From contig NZ_OY760064.1 of assembly GCF_963662885.1 (NCBI RefSeq), positions 248,001 to 312,000 of the forward strand: a stretch of DNA of 64,000 nt, written 5' to 3'. Position 1 is the first letter of the stretch. Each line of letters begins with the position of its first letter. Origin of the DNA: an uncultured Pseudodesulfovibrio sp. (GTDB lineage Bacteria > Desulfobacterota > Desulfovibrionia > Desulfovibrionales > Desulfovibrionaceae). Of this stretch, positions 9,274-17,298 are shown piece by piece. The notes under the pieces are model-generated. The model did no database searches and was not told where the DNA came from. It was given only the letters and a program-made list of their open reading frames with translations. The translations under genes were made by a program, and so were the position numbers.

Positions 9274-9603
9274 CTAGAAGGGCATCTGCATTACTTCCTT
9301 GTACGCGGTCATGATCTTGGCGCGGACGGCGCCGGTCATCTGCATGGCCATGCCCGCCTTCTGCATTGCGATCATCAACTCGTGCACGTTCTGGGTCTTG
9401 CCGGAGGCAAATTCCTCGATCATCGTCTCCTTGGTCTCCTGGAGGTCATTGACCTTGACCAGCGAGGACGTCAGGGTGTCCTTGAAGCTCGTTACGGGCG
9501 CCTGAGGCGTTTTGAGGCTCTCGGCGACCTTGGTGTCCACCGTGCGGCGGCGGATGTCCATGGCGTTCTGGTATGCATTGAATGCGACGCTTTTGACGAC
9601 CAT
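9274..9603 (-). CDS. fliE: Flagellar hook-basal body protein FliE
   Basis: The 109-residue rod/MS-ring adapter. The C-terminus (NVHELMIAMQKAGMAMQMTG) is the conserved FliE signature. AAGGGAG lies 7 bases before ATG 9603, and flgC ends 16 bases upstream. Confidence 0.96.
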   Translation of the reverse strand: MVVKSVAFNAYQNAMDIRRRTVDTKVAESLKTPQAPVTSFKDTLTSSLVKVNDLQETKETMIEEFASGKTQNVHELMIAMQKAGMAMQMTGAVRAKIMTAYKEVMQMPF

Positions 9604-9619
9604 TTGCTTTCTCCCTTTT

Positions 9620-10057
9620 CTACTGACCGATGGTCAGAGCCTTCTGAAACATGCGCTTGGCGCTCTCGATGGTCTGGACATTGGACTCGTAGCCGCGCAT
9701 GGCCTGCATCATGTTGGCCATTTCCTCGACGACGTTGATGTCCGGGTAAAAGACGTATCCCTGGTCGTTGGCGTCGGGGTGGTTCGGGTCGTAGACCTGC
9801 TTGAACGGGCGTTCATCGCGGATCACGCCGAGCACCTTGACGCCTTCCAGGTTGCGGTTGAGCTGGTCCTGCATGGCCTGGTCGAACGGCGAGTACACCG
9901 GCGTGGCCTCGAAGGAGACGGATTTGCGCTGGTAGGGGCCGCCCGCCGCGGTCTTGGTGGTCCGGATGTTGGCCATGTTCATGGAGATGACGTTCAGCTG
10001 CGCACGCTGGGCCGAGAGCCCGGACGCACCGATGTCGAGGGCTGTCATGATATCCAT
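9620..10057 (-). CDS. flgC: Flagellar basal-body rod protein FlgC
   Basis: A 145-residue proximal rod protein. The N-terminal rod signature (DIGASGLSAQRAQLNVISMNMANI) and the C-terminal coiled region (EEMANMMQAMRGYESNVQTI) are both present. Its ATG directly follows the flgB stop. Confidence 0.97.
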   Translation of the reverse strand: MDIMTALDIGASGLSAQRAQLNVISMNMANIRTTKTAAGGPYQRKSVSFEATPVYSPFDQAMQDQLNRNLEGVKVLGVIRDERPFKQVYDPNHPDANDQGYVFYPDINVVEEMANMMQAMRGYESNVQTIESAKRMFQKALTIGQ

Positions 10058-10468
10058 TTATTTGCTCCCGTCCTGAATGACCTTGCCCATGCCGTCGAAG
10101 CTCTTTTTGATGACCGAGGCCAGAGCGTTGTACATCATGGTGTTCTTGGTGTTGGTGGCCATTTCCTTTTCCAGGTTGACCTCATCCTGACCGTAGATCT
10201 CACGTGCCCGGAAATCGTCCAGGCCCTGGCCCTTGAATCCGTCGGGATCGAAGGTGGAGGGCAGGTGGTCCTGCTTGGTGCGGGTCATCTTGCCCAGCGC
10301 GTCCTGGTTCAGGGCGGCCTGGAGCTGGCCCTCGAATTCGAGGCGGCGGGCACGGTATCCCGGCGTGTTCACGTTGGCGATGTTGCCCGTGACAATATTT
10401 TGACGTTGCAGGCGCAGGTCCATGACCTTCGCCGTCAAGTTGAGGTGATGCTCGAAAAGTCCTCGCAT
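10058..10468 (-). CDS. flgB: Flagellar basal-body rod protein FlgB
   Basis: A 136-residue rod protein, first gene of the flagellar operon. It has the rod domain NIVTGNIANVNTPGYRARRL and a C-terminal helix. ATG 10468 is preferred over the upstream ATG 10486 because AGGAGG (10477-10482) lies 8 bases before it, inside the longer frame. A sigma-54 promoter lies 79-94 bases upstream. Confidence 0.95.
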   Translation of the reverse strand: MRGLFEHHLNLTAKVMDLRLQRQNIVTGNIANVNTPGYRARRLEFEGQLQAALNQDALGKMTRTKQDHLPSTFDPDGFKGQGLDDFRAREIYGQDEVNLEKEMATNTKNTMMYNALASVIKKSFDGMGKVIQDGSK

Positions 10469-10546
10469 TCCTTGCTCCTCCTGCATTCTCGTGTCGTTTC
10501 AAGGGCCGGCGGAGGCATGTTTTTCCGCCGTGTCCGCAGGAGACTT

Positions 10547-10562
10547 AGCAACTCCCGTTCCA
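10547..10562 (-). promoter_or_regulatory. Sigma-54 promoter of the flgB operon
   Basis: On the minus strand the sequence is TGGAACGGGAGTTGCT, matching TGGCACG-N4-TTGCW with one change and keeping the invariant GG-N10-GC. It is correctly oriented for flgB, with an expected leader of about 65-70 bases. Sigma-54 control of rod and switch genes is usual in polarly flagellated bacteria. Confidence 0.8.
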
Positions 10563-10811
10563 AACAAATAACAGCTTGAAATAAAACGATATTTGGTAAT
10601 AATGCCCGAACTGGCGTCAGACTCCCGGTTGTCTCGCATGAGGCCGCGCGGGGGGAACCAGGCGTAAAAAACAGGGTAGATTCTTCCACTCAAGCCGGTC
10701 TTCTTCCTGTTGCAGCCTGTGGTTGACTCTGGGCGTGTCGTAGAAATATAGTTTTAATTCAGCATGTTGTAGGAGCGATACCCGCCGGGCAAAAACCGCA
10801 GCAGCGTTCCT

Positions 10812-10827
10812 TGGCACATTGATTGCT
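10812..10827 (+). promoter_or_regulatory. Sigma-54 promoter of the TPR gene
   Basis: TGGCACATTGATTGCT has a perfect GG-N10-GC core and an intact TGGCAC half. It points to the TPR gene, whose ATG lies 77 bases downstream after an AAAGGAG/GGAGGGG-rich leader. Confidence 0.82.
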
Positions 10828-10903
10828 AGATCGCTTTCGGCCGACTCGGCCAAGGAGATCTTTTCAGCCCGCTTGACGTGCAAAGGAGAAATGGAGGGGA
10901 ATT

Positions 10904-11467
10904 ATGAGTGGTCATCTGGATTACGAAATCAACAAGGAACTCGGCGAATGCTACCTGTTCATGGGTGAGCTGGACAAGGCCGAGGAGTACTACAAGAAGG
11001 CCGTCAGCTCCAACGGTGTCCACCCGGACCCGTACCTCGGGCTGGCCACCGTCGCCGTTCAGCGCGGCGATCTGGAAGACGCCGAACTGATGTACAAGAA
11101 GGCCCACAAGATCGAGCCTTCGGACAAAAGTCTTTCCGGGATTGCGCTCATCCGCATGGAGAACAACGACAGGGAAAAGGCTTTTTCCCTGTTTGTCGAA
11201 GCCATCGAGATGAATCCCGAAAACATGGTCGCCCTGTTCAGCCTGATCAGGCTCGGCCATGAACTGGAACGCATCGGCGAAATCATTCCGCACCTCGAGA
11301 ATTACCTCGAAATCGATCCGGCCAAGCACGAAGTGCGCTACTCCCTGGCCGGATGCCTCGCCTGTGTCGGGCAGAAGGACGTGGCAGTCACCCAACTCGA
11401 AACGATCCTGGAAAAGGATCCCGAGAACGGACCTGCCAAGGAAATGCTCGAACAGTTCCGGTCCTGA
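10904..11467 (+). CDS. TPR-repeat protein under sigma-54 control
   Basis: A soluble 187-residue protein made of about five tetratricopeptide repeats (for example ELGECYLFMGELDKAEEYYK, AVQRGDLEDAELMYKKAHKI, CVGQKDVAVTQLETILEKD), with no signal peptide. TPR arrays mediate protein-protein contacts. A strong sigma-54 promoter and divergence from the flagellar rod/export operon suggest a role tied to flagella or their regulation, but that is inferred from position only. GGAGGGG lies just before ATG 10904. Confidence 0.85.
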   Translation: MSGHLDYEINKELGECYLFMGELDKAEEYYKKAVSSNGVHPDPYLGLATVAVQRGDLEDAELMYKKAHKIEPSDKSLSGIALIRMENNDREKAFSLFVEAIEMNPENMVALFSLIRLGHELERIGEIIPHLENYLEIDPAKHEVRYSLAGCLACVGQKDVAVTQLETILEKDPENGPAKEMLEQFRS

Positions 11468-11487
11468 TAACGGTCTCCCCTCCCCGT

Positions 11488-11532
11488 TGATTTCCCGTCC
11501 CGCACCCCTTGCGGAGGCGGGGCGGGAAATCA
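11488..11532 (+). terminator. Long hairpin after the TPR gene
   Basis: TGATTTCCCGTCCCGC pairs with GGGGCGGGAAATCA across a short loop, 20 bases after the TPR stop. There is no strong T run, so it is either a weak terminator or an mRNA-stabilising hairpin. Confidence 0.5.
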
Positions 11533-11912
11533 GCCTTGAGACCCGTCATGCGGCCGGTCCGCAGCAGATGCGACAGCCTTCAACTGGGAAGGTTGCGCGG
11601 GTCTTGCCGTTTCCGACTGCGCCCGGACGGACTCATCTCTTTCATACATATCCTTAAACTTGTATCCCTTACGGTTTTCGCCGGTTCGCGTTCGCGCGCA
11701 GTTGACCCACCGCGGCGGATCGGCGGCAGGATATTGTCCGGTTAGCTCCCTGTTTTCCCATGCTTTTGGATTTCGGTCCCAAGCCCGTTTTGCACACCTG
11801 TGGAAAACAAGCGGGCAATCCCTCCGGTTTTCGCCGGAAACCGTGACCATCCGCGCCTTGCGTTTGGGCGGCAAATCTGGCACAGGCACTCAAAACATCA
11901 AGTGAGGTTGCG
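11533..11912. other. Gene-free leader upstream of the IMP cyclohydrolase gene
   Basis: About 380 bases without a supported gene. Two adjacent hairpins lie near 11782-11860: CCCGTTTTGCACA/TGTGGAAAACAAGCGGG, and CCGG-TTTTCG-CCGG extended by CGGTTT/AAACCG. They may form a structured mRNA leader for the purine gene. The conserved ZTP-riboswitch core was looked for and not seen. Confidence 0.35.
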
Positions 11913-12509
11913 ATGAATCTGTTGCCTGTTAAAAGAGCCATACTCTCTGTTACCGACAAAACCGGCCTGGCCGAGTTCGGCAAATTCCTGGTGGAAAGGG
12001 ATTGCGAACTGGTGTCCACCGGAGGAACCAAGAAGATGCTGAAGGAAGCCGGACTGCCGGTCACCTCGGTGTCCGACGTCACGGATTTCCCCGAAATCCT
12101 GGGGGGCCGGGTCAAGACCCTGCATCCGCATATCCACGGGGGCATTCTGGCCGACAAGGACGACGAGGCGCACATGGAGACCCTGCGCGACTTCGGCATC
12201 GAGCCCTTCGATCTGGTCTGTGTCAATCTGTACAATTTTGCCGACGCGGTGGCCAAGGGGTTGGACCTCAAGGCTGCGGTGGAGCAGATCGACATCGGCG
12301 GCCCGACCATGCTTCGGGCAACGGCCAAGAACTTCCACTCCATCTGTGTTGTTCCCGATCCCAAGTACTACGAGACCGTGGTAAAGGAGATCGAGGAGCA
12401 CGGCGGTCTGACCCTCGAGTTCCGTAAGGAAATGGCCACGCTGACTTTCAAGCTGACCAGCGAATACGACGCCATGATTACGAAATACCTCAGCGAGAAC
12501 GACGCTTAA
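11913..12509 (+). CDS. purH: IMP cyclohydrolase, stand-alone N-terminal domain of PurH
   Basis: Closes FAICAR to IMP, the last step of purine synthesis. The 198-residue protein is the MGS-like cyclohydrolase half of PurH: KRAILSVTDKTGLAEF, STGGTKKMLKEAG, GGRVKTLHPHIHGGIL and DIGGPTMLRATAKN are all present. The formyltransferase half is missing here and is encoded separately on the other strand at 20452-21726. GAGGT lies before ATG 11913. Function is secure; the symbol refers to the N-terminal activity only. Confidence 0.93.
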   Translation: MNLLPVKRAILSVTDKTGLAEFGKFLVERDCELVSTGGTKKMLKEAGLPVTSVSDVTDFPEILGGRVKTLHPHIHGGILADKDDEAHMETLRDFGIEPFDLVCVNLYNFADAVAKGLDLKAAVEQIDIGGPTMLRATAKNFHSICVVPDPKYYETVVKEIEEHGGLTLEFRKEMATLTFKLTSEYDAMITKYLSENDA

Positions 12510-12573
12510 CAGTCGTCTTTCGCCCGCCGCGCGGCGTCAGGGGGATTGCCGCGCGGCCCAAGAGGGTGCATAG

Positions 12574-14346
12574 TTGAATCACTCCGATCAGGGAGTTGGG
12601 ATCCGAGGTCCCAACTCCCTGATCGACAATGAACTTCCAAATATTTTTGCTGCGGCGGCTTCCCCCGGGACCTGTCGCGGATACGTCTTATCCAGGAGCG
12701 CAATCATAGCCCAGAAGCCCAAGGGCAACCTGCAAGGGTTGAAGCCCAGCCAGATCAAACGACTGTCCCGCCTGTACCAACGCCAGTTTCCGGTTGATAC
12801 GGTATATGCCAACGAACAGGCTAGAGAACTGGCCGAACTCTCCGAGGACACCGGCCGCCAGCTCGGCCTGCTCATCGACCGCCAGGGCAAGGTGGCCATG
12901 GTGCTGGTCGGCGACAACCGGTCCATCTACATCCCCGAGCTGCCGCGTGCGCGCATGAGTTCCGGCCGCCTGCGCGGCCTGCGCCTGCTGCACACCCACC
13001 TGGCCGAAGAAAGCCTCAGCCAGGAGGACCTCATGGACATGGTCTTCCTGCGACTGGATTCCGTGGCCGCACTGACCGTGAGCGAGGGGTTCCCTGTTTC
13101 GGTGGAGGCCGCGCATCTGCTGCCTCCCAACCCGGGTGAGAAGAGCTACGAACTCTTTGCGCCCGTTCGCTGGGATCGCTTTGATCACGACCTGGGGGCC
13201 ATCACCACGGCCATCGAGGACGAATTCGGCCGTCAGGCGGACGGGCAGGGCCTGGGCTCGGACGAGGACCGCGCTCTGCTGGTCAGTGTGGACGAGACCC
13301 CGCGCCCTGTGCAGGAGCTTTCCCTTGAGGAACTGGCCGAACTGGCCGACACGGCCGGCCTGATCGCGGCCGGGACCATGATCCAGCGCGTGCGCCAGAA
13401 AAACCCCAAGTTCATCATGGGCAAGGGCAAGCTGGCCGACCTCGAGGTCCGGGCTCTGCAGGCCAACGCTTCGATCATCATCTTCGACCAGGAATTGTCG
13501 CCCACCCAGATGCGCAACCTGGCCGAGATCACCGAGCGCAAGATTCTGGACCGTACCCAGCTCATTCTGGACATCTTCGCCCAACACGCCACAAGCAAAT
13601 CCGGCAAGCTCCAGGTGGAAATGGCCCAGCTCAAGTACACCCTTCCCAGACTGGTGGGTAAGAACCGGGCCATGTCCCGGCTCATGGGCGGCATCGGTGG
13701 GCGTGGCCCCGGCGAAACCAAGCTCGAGATCGATCGTCGCCGGGCCAACGATCGGCTGACCCGGCTCAAGGCCGAACTGAAGCAGGTCCGCAGGCACCGC
13801 TCCCAGACCCGTGAGCGCCGCGCCAAGGCCGGGCTGCCCATCGTTTCGCTGGTGGGTTACACCAACGCGGGCAAGTCCACGCTGCTGAACACCCTGACCC
13901 AGTCCAAGGTGCTGGCCGAGGACAAACTTTTCGCCACGCTCGATCCGACCAGCCGTCGCATCCGCTTCCCGGAGGAGCGCGAGGTGGTTCTGACCGACAC
14001 GGTCGGCTTCATCCGGCGGCTGCCGCCGGACCTCAAGGAGGCCTTCCAGGCTACCCTGGAGGAGCTGGATTCGGCCGATCTGCTGGTGCTCGTCTGCGAT
14101 GCATCCCACCCGGAGGTGGAGGAGCAGGTGGAGGCGGTCCGCACCATTCTCGACGAAATGGAGCTGGGCGAGATACCGTCCATCCTGGTCCTGAACAAAT
14201 GGGACAAGCTCGACGAGGAAGGGCGCGCGGCCATGCGCAACATCTATCCCGAAGGCATCACTGCGGTGGCTGTGGACCGGCCCTCACTGGAGCCGGTGGT
14301 CGAGGCCATTCTGCAGAACATCCCCTGGGAGAAGCAGGGGACCTAG
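12574..14346 (+). CDS. hflX: Ribosome-associated GTPase HflX, long form
   Basis: A GTPase that binds and splits stalled ribosomes. The 590-residue product has an extra N-terminal domain (about 45-220, KGNLQGLKPSQIKRL onward), the HflX domain (IAAGTMIQRVRQKNPKFIMG, GRGPGETKLEIDRRR) and the G domain (GYTNAGKST, DTVGFIRRLP, NKWD). The only canonical start before the conserved region is TTG 12574, with GAGGG seven bases upstream. A perfect 16-bp hairpin then covers codons 5-17. The long form occurs in other deltaproteobacteria and clostridia. The start remains uncertain. Confidence 0.92.
   Translation: MNHSDQGVGIRGPNSLIDNELPNIFAAAASPGTCRGYVLSRSAIIAQKPKGNLQGLKPSQIKRLSRLYQRQFPVDTVYANEQARELAELSEDTGRQLGLLIDRQGKVAMVLVGDNRSIYIPELPRARMSSGRLRGLRLLHTHLAEESLSQEDLMDMVFLRLDSVAALTVSEGFPVSVEAAHLLPPNPGEKSYELFAPVRWDRFDHDLGAITTAIEDEFGRQADGQGLGSDEDRALLVSVDETPRPVQELSLEELAELADTAGLIAAGTMIQRVRQKNPKFIMGKGKLADLEVRALQANASIIIFDQELSPTQMRNLAEITERKILDRTQLILDIFAQHATSKSGKLQVEMAQLKYTLPRLVGKNRAMSRLMGGIGGRGPGETKLEIDRRRANDRLTRLKAELKQVRRHRSQTRERRAKAGLPIVSLVGYTNAGKSTLLNTLTQSKVLAEDKLFATLDPTSRRIRFPEEREVVLTDTVGFIRRLPPDLKEAFQATLEELDSADLLVLVCDASHPEVEEQVEAVRTILDEMELGEIPSILVLNKWDKLDEEGRAAMRNIYPEGITAVAVDRPSLEPVVEAILQNIPWEKQGT
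12586..12624 (+). promoter_or_regulatory. Perfect 16-bp hairpin at the hflX start
   Basis: GATCAGGGAGTTGGGA, a 7-base loop TCCGAGG, and the exact complement. It begins 12 bases downstream of the proposed TTG start and has no T run after it. As RNA it would occlude the initiating ribosome, so a translational control role is plausible. Confidence 0.6.
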
Positions 14347-14520
14347 CAGCTCCAGGACAAGAGGCGGCCGCGCCGTTGCTGAAAAAATTACCATCCCGGC
14401 GTATGGATAGTAGCAATCAATGCGAATATCCCTGCGTCGGGTATTGTATTGCTTTGGATACGTGCGGTCTCCGAGGGCCGTAACGCGGAACGAATCGAAC
14501 TGAAACGAGAGTTGAGTACA

Positions 14521-15483
14521 ATGGCCTTATGTCCAAGTAAACTGGCTGTTATCGGGATGGGCAACGTGGGCTGCGCCCTGGCCCATCATCTGACCATCGG
14601 CAACACCTGCGACGAGCTGGTGCTGATCAACCGCAACCGGGAAAAGGCCTGGGGCGAGGCCGAGGACCTGAAGCATTCCCTGGGGTTCTCCGAAACCCGG
14701 ATGCGCATATATGCCGGTGATTACGCCGACTGCGCGGACGCCGATATCGTGGTCCTGTCCGTGGCCGCGCCCTATAGCGAGGGAGGTACCCGCCTGGACA
14801 TGCTGGACAAGGCGGCCCTGATTCTCTCCGACATCGTTCCGCAGGTCATGGACAGCGGTTTTTCCGGAATTTTCATTGTCATCACCAATCCGGTGGACGC
14901 CCTGAGCTACCTTGTGCACAAGCTGTCCGGCCTGCCTGCGCACCGGGTCATCGGCACAGGTACATCCCTGGATTCCGCCCGGCTCAGGTATTTCCTGGCC
15001 GAGACCATGGAAGTGGACCCTCGCAGCGTGGAGGCCGTGTGCATGGGCGAGCACGGGGATTCCCAGATGATCCCCTGGAGCCAGGTTACGGTGGGGGCCA
15101 AGCTGTTCAGCCAGATACTCAAGGATAACCCCGAACGGCTCAAGGGTTTTGATCCGGCTCGGGTTCAGGGCGAGATCCGTCAGGTTGCCTACCGGATCGT
15201 CAAGTCCAAGGGAGCAACGGACTATGGCATCGCCTCGGTGGCCGCCAGGATGATCAAGGCCATCGTCAGGGACGAGAATATCGTCATGCCCGCCTCGGTC
15301 ATGCTCGACGGTGAGTTCGGGGAATCCGACGTCTACGCAGGCGTCCCGGCTGTCATCACCCGTAACGGCATCAAAGAACTGGTGACCTACCACCTTGAGG
15401 AGTCGGAGCTGGCTGAGTTCAGGAAGTCCCTCGACGTCCTGCGGGATGTGAACGGGAAAATGATGCGGCTCCTCGATCGCTGA
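14521..15483 (+). CDS. L-lactate/malate dehydrogenase family oxidoreductase
   Basis: An NAD-dependent 2-hydroxyacid dehydrogenase of 320 residues. The Rossmann motif is VIGMGNVGCALA (near residue 10); the catalytic histidine lies in GEHGDSQ, and FIVITNPVDALSYL and GTGTSLDSARLR are family hallmarks. GTGTSLDSARLR favours the lactate-dehydrogenase branch. The residue that separates lactate from malate enzymes falls in an unusual loop (APYSEGGTRLDM), so the substrate cannot be fixed. ATG 14521 matches the family N-terminus; the longer upstream frame does not. Confidence 0.88.
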   Translation: MALCPSKLAVIGMGNVGCALAHHLTIGNTCDELVLINRNREKAWGEAEDLKHSLGFSETRMRIYAGDYADCADADIVVLSVAAPYSEGGTRLDMLDKAALILSDIVPQVMDSGFSGIFIVITNPVDALSYLVHKLSGLPAHRVIGTGTSLDSARLRYFLAETMEVDPRSVEAVCMGEHGDSQMIPWSQVTVGAKLFSQILKDNPERLKGFDPARVQGEIRQVAYRIVKSKGATDYGIASVAARMIKAIVRDENIVMPASVMLDGEFGESDVYAGVPAVITRNGIKELVTYHLEESELAEFRKSLDVLRDVNGKMMRLLDR

Positions 15484-15565
15484 AAGGGTGGCGAGTTTTC
15501 ATCCGGGTCACCGGTAGATCCGAGCCTCCTGCAATAAACCGGACCGCCACCGCTTGTCCTTGCTG

Positions 15566-15623
15566 TTCGGGATCAGACTCCATGCTGCGCGCTCACGCGT
15601 CGAGCCGAGAGCCTGATCCCGAA
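15566..15623. other. Inverted repeat between convergent genes
   Basis: TTCGGGATCAG and its exact complement CTGATCCCGAA enclose 36 bases. It lies between the dehydrogenase stop and the convergent membrane-protein stop, followed by TTGTTTT, so it may act as a transcription terminator or a small structured RNA. No reading frame fits. Confidence 0.4.
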
Positions 15624-15649
15624 GTTGTTTTAGCGGTGCCTCAACTCGT

Positions 15650-16228
15650 CTAGGGATGAAGCTCCCGACCCGCCTTTTGCCTCGCCCGATAGGCGTCGGC
15701 CACAAAGGCCAGCGACACCAACTGCTGGGCCATAAAGATGTAATAGCCCTGGCTACACATCAGGGCCGCGCAACTCAAGTTCCCGAGAATGAATCCGAAA
15801 TAGCCGTTCACGTCGTTCTTGGCGGACAGATACGTGCCGATCAGGAATCCGGCCGCGACCAACAGTTCGAAGACCTGCGTCAGGGTCGTTATCCCACCGA
15901 AGTCGTAGATGCTCGCCGCAAGGCCGAAGACCACCGCGAAGCGTGCCAGGTAGTCGAGCCACCGCGGCTCACGGCCGCGGCCGCGCAGGGCGATGATAAA
16001 GCCCATGAGCATGGCGGGTGCGCCGCCTGCTTCAACGGATGCGGCGATCCAGTTGTGTTCAAGGATGAAAACGGTGACCCAGGCGGGCAGCCCGATCAGG
16101 AAGATGGCCCACGACCGCAGTCGCCAGGCCTTGTTGACGTCCGGGGCGGTGCTGCGCTCCGCCCTGGAAAAGCATATCTTGTTGAGCAGGTACGAAGACC
16201 CGCCCCATATTTGAAGCAGAATATCCAT
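15650..16228 (-). CDS. Predicted membrane protein, possibly PnuC-like
   Basis: A 192-residue hydrophobic protein with about six membrane segments (SWAIFLIGLPAWVTVFIL, APAMLMGFIIAL, FAVVFGLAASIYDFGG, VFELLVAAGFLIGTYL, FGFILGNLSCAALM, IFMAQQLVSLAFVADAYR). Length and the segment around SAKNDVNGYFGFILGN recall PnuC-type vitamin-precursor transporters, but this is a loose resemblance and no substrate can be assigned. GAGG lies 7 bases before ATG 16228. It follows the cation-efflux gene with a terminator-like hairpin between them. Confidence 0.7.
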   Translation of the reverse strand: MDILLQIWGGSSYLLNKICFSRAERSTAPDVNKAWRLRSWAIFLIGLPAWVTVFILEHNWIAASVEAGGAPAMLMGFIIALRGRGREPRWLDYLARFAVVFGLAASIYDFGGITTLTQVFELLVAAGFLIGTYLSAKNDVNGYFGFILGNLSCAALMCSQGYYIFMAQQLVSLAFVADAYRARQKAGRELHP

Positions 16229-16269
16229 ATGTTACCTCGTGTCCGGCCCAGGGCCGGGTAAGGACGTGA

Positions 16270-16294
16270 CAAAAGACATGGGCGTCGGCCCATG
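16270..16294 (-). terminator. Terminator-like hairpin after the cation efflux gene
   Basis: CATGGGC-CGAC-GCCCATG followed on the minus strand by TCTTTTG, 28 bases after the transporter stop. Confidence 0.6.
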
Positions 16295-16322
16295 GACCTC
16301 GAAAGAGGTGGGAGAGCAGCGT

Positions 16323-17294
16323 CTACTCGCCCGATTTGTCCGTCAAAGGAGGCGACATCATGGGACATTCTCCGCCAAGACTGGCCGCGCAGGCGCCGCC
16401 AACGTCCCTCCCGTCATAGGAGGTGTCGCTTTCCAGCGGCTCGACATGGATGGTCACTTCTGCGCGAGGCAGTTTGGAATGGATGAGCTCTTCAATGAGT
16501 TCACAGAGTTCATGGGAGTCGTGCACGGTCATGGAACCGGGCACCACCAAGTGAAAATCGATGAAACGCTTGGGCCCGGACTTGCGCGTGCGCAACCCGT
16601 GGAACGAAGACTGATACCCCGCGTAGCTGTGAATGGCGTTGGCGATGATCTTGAGCTCGTCCTCGGGAAGGGCGTCGTCCATAAGCCCGCCCACCGAGCG
16701 TTTGAGGAGATTCACGCCGGTAAACACGATGTTCACGGCCATGATTACGGCGATGATCGGGTCCAGAATCTTCCACTCGGGGATGATGATGATCACGGCC
16801 AGCCCGGCAACCAAACCCACCGAGGTCCAGACGTCGGTCAGCAGGTGTTTTGCGTCCGCTTCCAGGGTGATGGAGTCGAACCGGTCGGCCGCGCGGAGCA
16901 TGATTCTGGCGACCAGGAAGTTGACCACGGATGAGGCCAGGGCCAGCAGCAGGCCGGGGCCGAGGTGGTGCAGATCCTGAGGGGAAAGAAAACGGCCGAT
17001 GGCCGCGTAACCGATGGCAAAGGCAGCCACGATGATCAGGACACCCTCGATGCCGCTGGAGAAGTATTCGGCCTTGCCGTGGCCGTAGGCATGGTCCGCA
17101 TCGGCCGGACGCAGGGCGATGGTGATGGCCGTCAGGGCGAGAACGCCCGCGGTCAGGTTGACCAGTGATTCGGTGGCATCAGACAGCAGGCCGACCGAGC
17201 CGGTCATCCCCCACGCGCCGAACTTGAGCACCAGGGTCACTATGGACGCCCCGATGGAGTAAATGGCGTAGCGTTTGGGGGATGCCTTCTGCAC
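16323..17294 (-). CDS. Cation diffusion facilitator (CDF) family efflux transporter
   Basis: Exports divalent metal (Zn, Fe, Mn or Co) in exchange for protons. The 323-residue protein has six membrane segments, the first-helix SVGLLSDATESLVNL (with the metal-site D residue), HAYGHGKAEYFSSG between helices II and III, and a C-terminal cytoplasmic domain (SFHGLRTRKSG, DFHLVVPGSMTVHDSHELCE). GTG 17294 is preferred: AGAGG lies 7 bases upstream and it starts 4 bases after the plsY stop, whereas GTG 17330 would overlap plsY. The C-terminus contains a His/Cys-poor tail. The metal cannot be specified. Confidence 0.9.
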   Translation of the reverse strand: MQKASPKRYAIYSIGASIVTLVLKFGAWGMTGSVGLLSDATESLVNLTAGVLALTAITIALRPADADHAYGHGKAEYFSSGIEGVLIIVAAFAIGYAAIGRFLSPQDLHHLGPGLLLALASSVVNFLVARIMLRAADRFDSITLEADAKHLLTDVWTSVGLVAGLAVIIIIPEWKILDPIIAVIMAVNIVFTGVNLLKRSVGGLMDDALPEDELKIIANAIHSYAGYQSSFHGLRTRKSGPKRFIDFHLVVPGSMTVHDSHELCELIEELIHSKLPRAEVTIHVEPLESDTSYDGRDVGGACAASLGGECPMMSPPLTDKSGE

Positions 17295-17298
17295 GGGA

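Larger units (their letters stand above)
10487..10903. other. Divergent regulatory region between flgB and the TPR gene
   Basis: 417 bases with no supported gene. It contains two outward-facing sigma-54 promoters, one at 10547-10562 for flgB and one at 10812-10827 for the TPR gene. The 250 bases between them could hold binding sites for a flagellar enhancer-binding protein; no site was identified with confidence. Confidence 0.6.

Noticed and set aside
6353..9277. 974-codon open frame on the plus strand over fliH-fliG-fliF
   Set aside because: Antisense shadow of three certain flagellar genes; no start signal and no recognisable domain.
11790..11815. DnaA-box-like TGTGGAAAA and a possible origin
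   Set aside because: A single imperfect box inside a hairpin, with no cluster, no AT-rich unwinding region and no dnaA or dnaN nearby.
11533..11912. ZTP riboswitch upstream of the IMP cyclohydrolase gene
   Set aside because: ZTP riboswitches often precede purH, but the conserved CCGCCUGGGC-like 3' core was not found; only generic hairpins are present.
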